A stretch of DNA of 64,000 nt from Pycnopodia helianthoides (taxonomy: Eukaryota; Echinodermata; Asteroidea; Forcipulatida; Asteriidae), in contig CM063253.1 of assembly GCA_032158295.1 (NCBI GenBank), positions 10,483,613-10,547,612 on the forward strand, written 5' to 3'. The notes under the pieces are model-generated. The model ran no database searches and was not told where the DNA came from. It saw nothing but the letters and a program-made list of their open reading frames with translations. Position 1 is the first letter of the stretch; each line of letters begins with the position of its first letter. The position numbers and the translations under genes are program-made. Positions 28,401 through 43,400 of this stretch are shown here, piece after piece.

Positions 28401-31400
28401 GGAAGCTCCTCATCGGGCCCACTTAGATCCTCATCACCTTTTGTCCACTTAATGACTGGCATTGGGGAACCATTGGCAACACATGTCAAACTCACATTAC
28501 CTCCAGGCACAACTTCTTGGCTTTCAGGCCAGATTGTAAAGCGTGGTGGAACCTTCCTCTCTAGGAAAAAATATAAACGTTATTAACTACCAAACTAGAA
28601 ACTAACTGCACATCTCAAAGATTCAGTTTTGGTCAGCCACAATCCCTACATTTATTTAGGTATCGAGGCTTAACAAAACTCAATCTTTGTTATTGTTCTA
28701 ATGGGGGGGGGGGGGTATTTAAAAAAAAAAAATTGTGTTCTTTTTCTTTTTATTCCTTTTTATTCTTTATGCTCTTCTTTAAGCTCATCTACTGTTTTTC
28801 TTCTTTTTTGCTTACTTCTTCATTGCAACTCTTTAAATTGATCAAGAGTTTAAACAATAACAATGCACAGGTGAAATCTATTGAATTATTTTAATTAATA
28901 TACTGCGGGTTTCAAACAGATTTTGCAGTCAAAGTTACGGAAATTGTAACAACAATTCAAACAGTGAAGTGATAAATTACCCATTACCATTTTAAACATA
29001 TAAGAGGTCATTTCACCTGTCATGGTACGAAAACATATCGAATACCTCTGTGTAGTATACTTCCAGTTACATGACAACAAAGCTAGAAATAATATTTACA
29101 ATTAAAGAACTGATTTGAAACTTTAATTTAAATATCCATTAAGGAGCCCTAATTTTTCATCTTAAGATAAATTCTTGTCATTCATCCCCATAATGGTCAC
29201 TTTTGCTCACTTCCTAACAAGCAGTCTACATTAAAAAAAATCTAATTGCAAACAATATTTTTATGCTTATTCAGACTATTTTCTTATGACACATTTCATC
29301 AAATGTTAAAATTTATCACAAATCCATTCTTTTTTTATTATATTTTTTATGCAGTGTCTACAGCTTAAGATGGTAAAGATCAAGTACACTGTGTTGGAAT
29401 ATGTGTAGTTAAATTGGCACACGTCACAAAGCTAACATGTATAGTACATGTACATATTCTATACAGCATTGCTAACTTTTCAAAAGTTGGTAGCTTCAAG
29501 CATTTTCTGTTCAACAGACAGGCCAAGCACACCAAACTTTATTCAGTGTTCTCCAGTTTTCTATGGCATTATTACACAAGAAAAAGGGGAAATCCGCTAA
29601 TCAGCAGATAAGTTGCATGTCTGGTTCAACCAACTTGTTAACAACAACCATCAAGTATATTTAATAACGGGGACACAAATTTGCCTTTGCAAATCATCAT
29701 TACCTCTAACATATAAAAGAGCTGGCTCAGAGAAGCGGGTTCCAGCTGAATTCCTGGCAGCACACTGGTACTTTCCTTGGTCAGAAAACTCAGACAGAGA
29801 TATTGACAATCCAGCTAGTTTAAAGGAGAAAATAATATGAATGATCATAATGAACTGATTACAGAAGAATATTTATTCTACAATGTTGATTTAAAGAATA
29901 TGTTTCAATGCAATAAGAGAGATATGACATGTTTATAATGAAACTATTAACAGTCGGCAAACTGTTTTTTCACAATTTTTAATGTTTATTTTGTTTTGTT
30001 TCTGCCAGATCAAACTGAGAAATGGATTACGTACAGGAAAAGAACAACTTAAAGCTTCAAAATCAATTAAAGATGTCAATGTCACTTGCAACAGCAGACA
30101 AAAACTAAAATGGTAAATTCTTTTATGACCTAAATGTGTGAAATAAAAAAATTAGAATGGTAAATAGTAGAAGCTCACACAGCAGGCTTAACATAAGGCC
30201 TGCGTGTACTTCCGTTCCAGCCATTTGATGTGCATAATAGCCTCTTTGGCCAAATTTTCAGACAAAACTTTGTCAACAAATTTGCAAACATTTCCCCCCA
30301 AAATGTGACCTAAAAAATCCAACTCTTCCCAATAGACTGTGCAAGTCTCATGCTTATTTGAACTTCCAGGACAAAGTTGGTCCCAACCAAATTGAGTTTT
30401 ACATATGTGCAATTCTGTTTCTGCAAATAGTTCAACAGTTTATTATGGCTATAAAAATGTATTGTTGGGAAAAGTAAAATTTATTTTTTACAAATCAACA
30501 AAGAAAACCTGAGAATAGACTTAACTTTTTGCGGTAAACTGTTAACAATTAAGAATTTTAACTGATGTTCATGATTGTTATCATTAAACCTTTATTGATC
30601 ATACAAAAATCGGGCTTGCTTGACAAATGGGGTTTCTAAGAAATAAGCATCATCGTTTTAAGTCTTAATTTTGTTTCAAAGTTATTTTTAACAAATTGCT
30701 TGTGTCACATAAAAATTGAAATTGCATTTCTAACATTTTTTTTTCAAAAACTGTGTATCAATAGAATTTTGATTTCATAGAAAAAATATAGTGTTCCTCT
30801 GAGTTGTATTCTCGTTTTTGATACGGGCGAGACTTGCACAGTCTATGCATCTCAGCTTGATTTTCCCTAATTTCCCTGATCCCTTTGTTTGTGTGAGTAT
30901 ACTTGTTTGTTTAGTTACATGTTAAGTAACTTATACCATTTGCAACCCAGGAAGATACATCAGTTTACATGTAGAATAATTACAACAAAAGGTTTCTAAG
31001 ACTCTGGCTTCCCCTAGTGTACTCTTCATGCAAAATACTGACACATTATAAAATGCATTCAACTTTCATATTCTTTTAAATTAGTGATGTTTGATACCTT
31101 TTCAAAAAATGTAGTGGAAACATACATGTATTCTTTCTGGTAATTATATCCAAGAGAAACTCAACTTTAAAACATGCTTATATTTTCAGTATACAAGCTG
31201 CTAATTCATAGATGCACATATCTTTATCATACATGTAATACTTTCTAGAGACAGACACACGTGCTAATGCCATAGAAGAACAAAAAAGAAGAAACATTTT
31301 AAGAATAGCCTTTGTCAAAATTTGTAAAAGATGCAACTGTCCATTGACAACAAAAATAGAAAAATCTAACACAAAAAACTGCATGTCCAGAATTTGGGCA

Positions 31401-34400
31401 ACATGCCCGGGAATTTAAGAATGTGACTACATATATGTAGGCATCAGCGCTGCACTCAGTGTGAACCCAGCTGGCAGTAGTGGGCCAGGGGTATGAGTAA
31501 ATGATGAAATTATAACAATGCTAGACATATCAGTTCAGCTCACAATATTGTTCAAAATATTTTTTGTTTTTTTCTTTGCTTGTGATTAGTGATTGTTTTA
31601 AGTGTTGCTTTACTTTGGCCATTGAAATTTCCTCTTCAAACACTTTTCAGTATCTTTAAGCGTATCTTGACAGTTTACAAACCATAACATTTTCGTAAAA
31701 CATAGGAAAAATATTCTGAGTCTTAACAGAAAATGCAAACATTGAAAATTCTTCAGGAATATGCATCACACACACATTGTCTTAAAGTTTCTCACAGGTT
31801 GTACATGTAGGTCAATGCGTACATTTATCTCCAGCCGTAAATTACTTTAACTGTATTTGGAAAAAAGTGCTTTTACCAGAGAAGGTGCATACTGACAACT
31901 GGCAGAAGAGGCTTATTATGCGAGCAAATTCATAAAGATAGGATTTAATAAAAACAATATTAAACACAGTGTTTTAATGTAGATTTAATCACATATTTTA
32001 TGCTAGATGGTTCAGTTGGTAAAGCATCAACATATTAATCTGGAGGTCATATGTTCAAGTCCAGCTCCAGTAAATGTTTCTTTGTTCAACACCAAATTAT
32101 ATAAAATTAACTCAGTCAGTTTTCCTTGTGATTTAATACTTGATATTTGAAATAAAAAGTTGCATCCCTAAAGGTGATCCCCTGGCTGCCGCTTGGTTTT
32201 AAAGCATTTACACTATTACAGATTGAATGGCTTCTGACTGGCACTCCTGAACAAAGATAATGACAAAAAAGGGACACTGCCAATATTAGGGCTACATAGC
32301 TCAGTCGATAGAGCGCCTGCACATTTTTTTTTTCAACTCCCCAAATCATTAAAAATTTACCACAGTTTCCCTTGTGGTTTATTACTTGATACAAAAAACT
32401 TAAGTTAAAACTTTTCTGTTGTGGCCTTTAATCCACTTTACAACTGATTTGATGGCCAATGATCTACAACATTGCGATGCAAAAGATGCATTTAGAGAAT
32501 ATTATTTTCAGTCTCGCTCTTTAGAACACCAGTGGAAGTTAAAATTATGAATAGAAATTGTAAAATACCAATACCCTCATTTTAGAATACCCAATGACAT
32601 CTGGAGCTACGTGAAAAAATCCTAATGTTGAGAGGACCAATCTGAATAGTATTCCACATGGTCTCGTAAGTCCAGAGAAGAGCAGAATTTGTAAAAAGAG
32701 GACTGCAACAAAATCAAGAAAAGCAGTCAAGATCCAAACAGGACTCACTATTGACAAGATTGTGGTCAAGGTCAAAGGGCATACATGTATGTGGCGGTTG
32801 AGAGAACTCTGGAATAAGGACTACTACAAAAGAAACTGTGACAGAAGTGGGTGTATTGGTTTCGACAAAAACAAGGTTGTAAATAATTCTGTATCTGTGG
32901 AAATGGGTCTGAACTGGACTTGTTTTTCAAAGACAAAGCAAAGAATACTTCCTGCACTTGAGCCCAACTGATTGGGGGCTCATGGAGAAGAGCTGGAAGA
33001 TTTTGCAGACATCAAGGAAACCAGGGCCTGCTGACTTTTTTAAAGTGGATCTGGATTTCTGCTAACACAATTCATGCAGTATGTTATTGAAATAAAACAG
33101 AAATTGTTAACTGCCATGATCTGTTTATTTCTCTTGTAATACATGTAATAATTTCTTCACATCTACAGTATAGAGTTGCATCCAAAATGTTAGAGTTGCA
33201 TCAATTTTTTTTTGAAAATGCACAGTGAATGAATATGCTTGTTGTGTCTGTAATGTGGGAGGAAAAAGGGGGATCATACATAATGACATGAATGATGGTC
33301 CAACGCAATACAAATCCCAAACTTCCTATGGCAGGAGTCCGCAGTAACTCCGCAGTCATTCCAAGTTCTGGCCTCGTTTACTGATGAACAGTTTGACAGC
33401 GTGCCCTTAAACCTTCTGGGAAGGGGTACATCTGACATCAGGATTTCAAAAGACAAACTGCTCCTGACTGAGTTTTAAAAGACGATGACGCTGTCAACCT
33501 CCAACACAGATACGGTTTGCCTCTCGAACATAACACACACATGTGTACTCGGAGGAAATGAACACTGAACAGTGCATAACTGGCTGTGTGTGCATAATAA
33601 AATATCGCATGTAATAAACAACTAGGGAAACTGACTGGGTAAATTTTTAATTCAATTTTGGGTTGAACAATGACAAACTGACTAGAGTGGGATTTCAACC
33701 TGTCAACTCCAAACTAAGGTGCTGGCACTCTACCAACTGAGCTATCTAATAAGCTTACTACATGTATCTAACCCTGATGTTGATGGTCTCCCTATTTTGT
33801 CAATATCTTTGTTCAGGGGTATATTGAAAAAACATGGCATGCCAGTGAAATCTTCTTTGCTGTTACATTGAAGTGGTCTCCAGATATTTTTGTTTTTCTT
33901 CTTGCTATTGAGTAAATTAAATTGTGTTTAAAACACATTTACTAAAAAAAACTGTACGACTATTCACTTTTCTAACAGTAAAGTGGTACATGTATGTAAT
34001 TGACAGAAATAATGAATGGCTAATTTAGGGTTGTTCATCAAAGCTCTTTGCTGTGATTGAAAATGCAGAGTTAAAAAATTGCCATGTGCTATTTTTTAAT
34101 AACAATTGTTTCTTTTTCAAGGGAAAACACCCATTACACAATTTTTGTATAGATCCATATCTTGTATGTAGATGTGACATGGATTATGTAAGTGTGGAAT
34201 CTTCTCCATGGATTTTTAGCATGCCGTTTATTGTATCCTTGTATTAACCGGGGTCTCATACTTTACCAGGTCTTATTAATGAGAGTTGACTATATTCTTA
34301 GTAATCTTTAGTGTGAACAAAGAAAAGTTAACGGGAGCAGGATTCGAACTTGCAACCTCCAGATTTACATGCCGGTGCTCTTATCAACATTTTGGCGGTT

Positions 34401-37400
34401 TAGAGCAGATGCCGTAACTGCTAACCCACCAATTTCACCCGATAACAAGATGACAGTTCAAACAATAGGCCCTACAGTTTAGCAGTGGGTATGGAAAACA
34501 ATTTATCTTATGTAATTATTGCATCAAGTATATCAAATTTATTTGGTTTTTCCCTACACTGATGTATGGTAAGAACTGTATAATATTTTGTTTTTTTTTA
34601 ATCCTAGAGCAAAAAGAAATCCATGAGCACCATTGGTGGGATTCAAACCCACAGCCTTCAACACTGTACAAGAGATGTCTTAACTGCTAATCAACCAAAT
34701 TGGCTGGAAAATGAACATCCAGTTTGAATTGATTAATTTACCAGTGAGAACCACAATCAATTTAGCTAATGTACATGTAACTGTTGTATCCTATGGCAAG
34801 AGGATTTGGTTTTTCCCCTGCACCATTACAACATGAAGTTTGAAAAAAGATTTTGGTGCAAAAATCTGTACTTTACATCTTCTTGACATGTTTATATCTT
34901 GAAAATCTTTAGAGAGGCAGATACACTTGCAATGAACAAAAACCAACTGTGTTAAAGTGTTGCATGCCAGACCACAATTTGGATTTTTGTTGGCAACTGT
35001 TAACCACTTCAAAATCAATCTGCTTGTGGAAACAAATAAAAGTCAGTTTAAAAAATAAATAGTACAAACAAGGACTTTCCAATACCAACATAAATGAAAA
35101 GAACGCATGATGCCCATACATACATGTACATGTATTAACAGAAAACTGTAGGTCTCACCATACACGTGGGTGACATGAAAACCAGCCATGATTGACGAAT
35201 TGGAGGTAACATCAACATTGACAGATACATTAAGGGTAAGGTGACTAGATATAACAGTAGGGTTAGGATTAGGAGTAGGATTAGAGTTAGCAGACACTAT
35301 GGTTGAGGAGGCTGATGCTACATCTCTTGTCCCACCACTGGTATGGAATTGGGTGAAGAATGGTTCCTCAGATACAGTTAAGGTGGTTAAGGTGGAAATC
35401 AACGAAGGACTTTTAGTTTGAGCACTGAGTGACATTGAAGCAGTTTGATTTGGACAGCTGCCTGGAGAAAGCCAATGGAAAGCAGGAATAAGGGGGAAAA
35501 TACAATCGGCATTGTGAGTTAAACAATTCACAACTATACATGTATGTAAATTAACAAGTAATATTGTTTGCAAAAAGCAATGAATTTGCTGGCATACATG
35601 TAGTAAAAATGAGACACAGCACACTACCACAGCTCTATATGTAAATATAACAAAAAGGTTCACTTTGTGAATATGTATACAAACAATGAATGTTAATGAG
35701 TGTAATGGTAAAAATATTTTCATGAGTTGAAAGATGGTACATGTATGTTCCATTCTAGGAGGTAAGCTTGGGCGATACCACGATATTATTGAATATCGCG
35801 ATACTAGTTCTGAAACGATTACGATATCGGGTCACGTTTTTTTTAATCGTGATATCGGTAAATCGCGATATCGTTAAGTATCGTGATGTATTTCCTAGCC
35901 GAGACGATCTTGCAACAATAAATCTCCTTGTCGAGACGATAATTGCAACAATAAATCTCCTAGTTGAGACGATTTGCTGCAACAAAGTTGCAAGTCACAG
36001 ACCGCAACCGCAAGATTCCCAAACAGATCCGACGGGGTTTAGTCTTCGAAAAAACCAACATCAAAGCCTTAGCGGTCAGGCGGTCTCACACAGGCGGGTG
36101 TCATCACGTGCGTTATCACGTGCGTTATCACGTGCGTTATCACGTGCGTTATCACGTGCGTGTTGCGGACGTGCGAGTAGCGCGATCTAATTAGTTATGC
36201 ACACATAAAGAACAGTCTGTCATGCGCAGTTAACACATTAAATGTGTGTAAGTAATAGGCCCAGGTTTTCATACCATAGGTTTAGAGTAAAACCCAAAGA
36301 ATACATGATTGGAACGACAGTATAAGTGATAAGTCATTCACAGCCACAACTCACACCGTGAGAATTGTTGAAGAATGACATCATCAAAAACTGATTGCGA
36401 TAATATCGAATATCGCGCTATATTCTCGACGATATATTGTGGCTGGGAAAAAGGGATATCGCCCAAGCTTACTAGGAGGCAAAGCCAAGTTGGGTGGAAC
36501 ACTCCATCTTTCAATTAGGCCTGTGCATTATATTTGTTAATTATGTAACCGTTCTGAAATGTTTACAAAAATTGTTTATTATGACCGCACTTGTGATCAA
36601 AACATTGCATCTTCATCAGCATTTTGACTTTTAGCAATCGGCCTGCCCCCCCCCTCCCCCAAAAGGGGGAAAATTACATCAAATGATGATGTCATGTTAC
36701 CTTTCAACTTGAAATTGAGGCTTTTTAATAAGTCTTCCTTTTAACTTCCGGTCTAAACCAGCAGACTTCAAATTGGAATCACAAATTCCGAGCGATTGTT
36801 TGTTTATTTTTTGTACAAACCTATATAAGGGGATACTTTTTTTTTCTTAAAATAGAGTTTAAATTTTTCTTGTCAAAAGAAAACCAGAGGCCTGAGGGTG
36901 TTTTTGGTATGTATCTTCAGGCAAACAAATGCAACGTTTTTAAGTATGTTGAAAAAATATTCTTCTGTTTGAAGTTTTTGCCACTGACTAGCGGTGTGTA
37001 AGAAAATGCTGTATTTAACATACATGTAGCAAGACCCAATTAAAGTGTCCACAAGTAGATGTGTATAACACATTTACCACCTGAATAAAACTAATAATTA
37101 TGGCAACACGTATCCTTTGACTGGAAGAAAGATTAGTGGGTTTATTAACTAAAGGAATCAAAGTGTGTTGAGAGGTTTTCAGGCATGAGAATAGGCGATG
37201 AACAAAAATACGGAAAAATCTAACGCTAAAAATGCATGTCCAGATTTTGGGCAATGTCCGAATCTGTGCATGTCCGGAAATTGCGCAAGTTGACTTGGGC
37301 GTCAGCGCCACACATGGTGAACTCCTCGGGCATTATTGGGACCATAGATGGGACCGAGGACGAGTTAATAGGAGGAAAATACTTTTACAAAAGATGAAAT

Positions 37401-40400
37401 CAGACGTATGCTGTCTAAAAATAAGCACAAAAAAAAAGATCTTCTGAAATAATCCACGAAAATATGAACGGATCAGTCATGTTTTTTTAAAAGAAATTTA
37501 GATTTTTGAGGGTCTTTTACTCTTTACCTGTGTTTGTGAATCATTGGGTTAAGTGTTGCCCTGTTGAACATTGAAAATTGTTCTTCAAACACCTTTTTAG
37601 TATCTCCAAGATTACCCTGACAGTTTACAAACCGTATCATTTTGGAAAAATAATGTGAGACGTCAACTCAATGCATAAAAATATCTCCAGCCGTTAAACA
37701 CATAAACGAATTGAAGAACTGGCGCTTTTGCCTATGAACGTGGTGAAAAAGTCTAACGATTCGCGGGCACACAAAACAACGTGCGTTGTTGTCAGTAGAC
37801 TTTTCAATGTCTCCACACGTGTTCCTTTGCTGCAGCAGTAAACATACTTGCACTACGGTAAATGCTGCATACAATATGCGACGCACATGTAAGAAACAAA
37901 TCAACGCATATTGGTCCGGCTGCTGCCGGGCCGCAATTTATTTACGTACGGTGCATTAAAGGTAAAATTAACTTACAATTTCTGATCCTAGAAGAGAGAT
38001 TAGCGAAATCAACATGTATACACCCACACTCTACCCCCCAAATTTTATATGAAATTCACATTGAACTCAGAGACCACATAATTTGAAGTGAAACATCTGG
38101 AATTACGGAAAAATCCGGAAGATTCTCATGCCTGGGTTTTAAACTTGTGGTTTAGACACACTGAGGCCTGGTTCTTAATAATTTTACAGAAACAAAGTCC
38201 AGGTAAAATATAAAATTCCAGGCCTTGGGGTGTTTAAACCGCTAGTTTAAAACTAATTCAACACACTTTGATTCCCTTTCATAAATACCTCTCTGTTAAA
38301 AACATCCCAAAACCCTGTAAACGTTGAGAACAAATCTGACAGTTTAGCATCTTTAGCCTAGCTCAACTTAGTCCTGGCCCAAGACGCCAGTGATCGATAG
38401 GAGATTGTGTAACACATTCGTAGTAATTAGTCATAGTGCGCCCTCTTCTGGCATGATTTAACCAGTCTGACTGGCTCTCACTAACGTCTTGGGAATCCTG
38501 CAGCATTGGATTAACTTTTTCTTTGTTTTCTCCCCAGCCTTTCCTTGGGAAACAATCAGCGCTCGATCATGGAAATAAATTTACATAATTTATTATATGA
38601 CCCAGGGTCTTGAAAGTTTGTTTTCATGATTCAGCAGCGTCAACATGCCTGTTGTCACAGTGTCTACGCAAGAGCGATTCTCTTTAGAAAAGAAATAATG
38701 CTAGTGACAAGCTAACGAAGGTGTGAACATACAATGTACATGTATTATCAGGCCTGGAGTTACACATTTTTTAGGGTAATGCCACTTTGGCCTTGGAGTA
38801 TTTACAATTTTGGAGGGCACCAAGGCCAGTTGAAAGGGCACCAAGGCCAAAATGTGAAAATAAAAAAGGCACGAAGGCCACTAAGTTATGAAAGTTATAA
38901 AACAAAATACAACCAACAGCGAACTACTTTGTTGATTCATTAAACAGGCCTCTTTATTGAATAAGTGTCCACCAGAAAATAATCCCCGTTGAAGAGAGCT
39001 TCTAACCAGTATTCTGCACTGGAATCGAAGTTGCGTTCGTCCATGATTTGTCATTTTTTGGCAGGGCGGTCAATTACTTCGGCAGGGCGGCCAATTCTTT
39101 AGCAGACGGCCATAAATTTAAGGAGGGCAGCCCGTCCTCCCAAACCCAATGTGAAGAACGCTGATAAGTATGAGTACAATACGTTAGAATTAATTCCTCT
39201 CACTGAGGCTACCAACCTGGTACATGTACTACATGATTTTGGGCTGACTAGAATATGACTATCACCCTTATGAGATCAATTATACATTAACCTTCTTTAC
39301 TACCTGACCACTAAATATCATCAGCGGTAGTTTTGAGTATGCCAGCCTGCAAGTGTCACCATACATGTAACCAATGTACTTGAATGGTTTCAAATGGGTG
39401 AACAACTCCCTAAAAATGTTACCAAGAGTAAAAAAAATGGGATTGTGCGATTTGTTGTGGAAATCAAAAGTTCCCATCTAAATTAAAGCTTGATTTAAAA
39501 TCAACCAATACAGTTCAGTACCACTTTAGCAATAACTACTGTAAATGCAAATGAAAACTTACATGTTGTTAACTTGATTCTCTCTGTGCCAAGGTCAACA
39601 GGGATATAATCTTTGAACCACAATAACTCAGGGTCTGGATTGCCCGCTGCCTCACAATTTAGAACTGCAGAAAATCCTTTCTCAACGACATCAAGAGAGG
39701 GGCCTCTTGTTATGACTGGAAAACCTGCAGGAATGCTGGTCGCTAAAGAAAAAAATTAAAACCAGAAGTTAACACTACAGTATGTACACAATAATAATTT
39801 GTTGTAAGCAGCACCCAACTCAAGAACTTTAAAGGACCTGCTAGAGTTTCACCAGAGTTGGGTTTGGACTCCAGGCAGCTTTAACAAATTGAAGTGTTCA
39901 GATCAGCCCAAACAACTCTTGATATCATTCTTTTTCTTTATTTAGGATACTACTTCTTATTTTGTGAGCTTTCTTCTTTTGAGCTACAGTACTGCCAAGA
40001 ATTATTTGGCACACGAACACAATGAACACAATGACCATGTCCATGTTATTATAGTGTTTTATGCACCAATGATCATTGTTTAGAAAACACCATAGGATAA
40101 TCCAAAAAAAAAAAACACCAAACTGTTTCAGTATCTGTTTAATTTTAACGCAACAAGATAATAACCACAATTGAAATTGCCCTTCAGTGTTTTGTACAGA
40201 AAGGGACACCTGCTAATCTTTATCTTTCATTGTTGTGGTTAACTTCAGGTCATCATGAGGTGTCCAGCCCTCAGGGAGTTGGGGGATTAAGATCGTTATC
40301 ACCACTAATCCTATAACTGTTTGACAAAGGTGTGAAAGCCATCCCCCCTAAAGGAATCCTTGTGGATTTATTTCAAAGGAACACTAGGATATTGAGTGAT

Positions 40401-43400
40401 ATTATATTTAAAATTATAAGAATTGTAAAAAGTTATTTGGTTTTCTTTTTTGAACGGTAAAAATCCATCAAGGAATGGCAAAGAATGGTTAATTGTTTGT
40501 GTAAATTTTCTTTCCGCTGGCTGCGCCGTGCGTGCGCATTAATATTGTGTATAGATAAAGTAGTGCCGCCGGTTAAAAAAGTACTGTCCTTGACAAACAT
40601 GCATACGTTTAAGCATGGAGTTATATTCTACCTCCAGAGTTTAAGGCAAACTTATTCTTTCAACTTATTTTATAAAATAAAACATCGGGAAGAAATTCTA
40701 AGAGTGACAAATAATTCGTCTTTTAAACCGCTGCGCTTGGCCTCGCACGTCGGCAAGGCGCATTTTTAGTATTTTGTGTTATGCCTCGAAGTTACCATTT
40801 CCACCCTAGAAACTGCTATTTATACGACCCGCACACACACAGGCTTTGGTGTCGGCCGTTAAATCACATCATCGTCGCCGCAACTCACCGGCAATATTAA
40901 AAGACAGAATACTCGAATGCCGGCAATATTAAAAGACAGAATATTTTACCATATAAAAAAAAAATTGTTTAATGCATTTGTTCCAGAACGGCAAAAATAT
41001 AACAAAGCGGGGAGATCGGACATTGTTAACTTGTAAAAAAATGTTCCCCAATACTCAAATGCCGGCGATATTAAAGACGGAATACGGACATTCCACCATT
41101 TAAAACAAAATTGTTTAAATGCATCTGTTCCAGAACGGCAAAAATGTAACAAAGAGGGGAGGTCGGACATTGTTAACTTGCCTAAACGTATTTTGAAGAC
41201 TTGTTTATTGAGGTCTATTGCAGGGGTCGAAATACATTGCTCATCACTAGCCGGCAGGGACAGTGGAAAAAAAAGTTACTGGCCCGCCAGACAATCTGGT
41301 GGCCCGACACCATTTTGTATTTTAAAATCAGCAATACGGGGGTTAGTGCACATAAGTATGTACATGTGCATAAGGGGAAAACAGTTTTGGGGGTCCTGCC
41401 TTTTTGAAAAAAGGAAGAATTTTTATTTATTTTTGTTATAAAAAAACCTAAAATGTTCGCTCGACTTTTTTTTCAAGACGATCCGGGCTTCTTTTAAAAA
41501 AGATGGTTGCCATCCTCTTTTCTTGTGTGCTTTTTCGGTGTGCTAAATTAAAAAAATACGATCTTAATCATTTTATATAAAAATTAAATAAAAAACCTAG
41601 AGATCGTCAAAATGGCGCCCTTTATATGGGATGACATCGGACGTGAAAGCAAAAACATTTGAGATAATCCTTTTCTTAAAAAAAATTGTATTAACCCCTG
41701 GGCCCCGACACTATCTAAGGAGAATGATTGACATCCATTTCGGTCAAAACAACCTTACTAAGCTAATTCAATTTGTTACACATTTTGCTTTGTGCGCCGC
41801 GCCAAAAACATCAGAGAGATATGCTGCACAGTGTGGGGTTTTAGAAAGCTGGATATGCGTTGGTGATCGGATACACATATGCACAAACTTTTCAAAACAC
41901 TAAAAAAAAAAACATTAAAAAGAATGCGTTTTTGGATGATCTTATCCCCTAATTTCTGCCCTAAATAATTCCTCTTCCATCAACAACCATTTTCATGGAT
42001 TCGTGATTAGAGGATCCGTTGTTTAGAACTTCGTTTGCAATAAAATCATCGAGATTCAACGATCGTCGACAACGCATATTGCAAAATCAATGAACAAATT
42101 CAATGAACTTTGCCCCGCATCGCCCTCTATTGGCAAAAGTTGTCAATGTTTGAATATCCTTCATCCAATGCTGTATATTGTACCAATCTGCAGGCGTGCG
42201 GCACCACTGTGCGGCAATTCTTTACTGGGCTTGAATGTGTTCTGCGTTGGAGTCTAGTCAAACTCTCATCTTGCAGTCTTATAAATATGGTAATTTTCAA
42301 TGGCCATCAACGGCCAATCACAGTGTGCGGAATATTGATTAGCTTGGACTTTGGACCTCACTGTTGGTTACGTGCATATATGCATGGGCTGCCGGGCTGC
42401 TGGTCTGCCGGTGTGTGGTGGTGGTGGTGGCCGGATGGGCTACCGAACGTTGTGGGGCCCGGGCCGATGCACGCGCAGCAGATACTCAGCAGTCAGAAAC
42501 ATGTGGTTGTGTGCATCATGTTTTGAAATGAACGATCGCTATTCCAATGTTGCGGTTTGGAAGTCGGGCTTGGCTCGTCGGCTACTCGTTTGATTGTGTG
42601 TAGTGCAGGCTAAAAAATAGTCCGTTTGTATTTTTTGGCAGGGCGGCCAATTATCTAATTTTTTAGCAGCGCGGCATTAAACAGACTTTTCTCACTGTCC
42701 CACCGGGCTATCGTTTTTGGGGTAATCGGTGGCCCAGAGATAATTTCACTGGTCACGGGCCAGCGGGCCAGAGCAGGCCAGGGGTAAATTTGACCCCTGC
42801 TATTGATCTCATTCACACCTTTAGTCTATAGGCTGTTCTATGCTGGCAAAAACCACAGGAATGTGAAACACGAACAGGATGTTTACGACAGTGACAGCAA
42901 GATCGTAAACACGGTTGCAAATCCCCAACTGTTGTAAAACACGATATCGGAACGAAATTGGATGAACCTAATTATAATGTTTTGTGGTTTGCGAAAACCG
43001 TGTTCCTGTGCCAAATAATTGTTGGCAGTACTGTACATGTAGTGTACAAATAGATAGAAGTGTCCGTGTACATGTACATTTAAATACCAACTAGTTAGAA
43101 AATAGGCCTACTTCAAATTAAAAATCATCTGTGATCAAAGTCCATGAATGCGCTTCCAGGACAACACTGTTGCTAGAAAGCCCAATGGGCTTATTACTTT
43201 TCAAAGGGTCATCTAGTCTGTTTCAGGCAAATTTTGCCATTGAATCTTTTTTTGGAAATAAATCAGATGTTTAAACTTAATACAGTCGACTCCCGTTAAC
43301 ACGAGCTTGCATATTACGAGGTTCCGGTTAATACAAGGTTTTTTGCCGGTCCCGAACTGCCCCGTGCATGTTTCAATGCATTTAAATAGGGATTATACAA

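Noticed and set aside
32281..32325. A functional tRNA gene
   Set aside because: Only the A-box half is tRNA-like and a T run replaces the rest; treated as a SINE. The other tRNA-like sites likewise lack complete cloverleaf arms.
35043..35753. The whole 236-codon open frame as one exon
   Set aside because: The parts outside 35159-35461 extend past good splice sites into AT-rich intron and do not keep the Lar phase.
35768..36190. 140-codon plus-strand open frame
   Set aside because: It lies wholly within the hAT MITE and is made by palindromes and the 12-bp array; no protein pattern.
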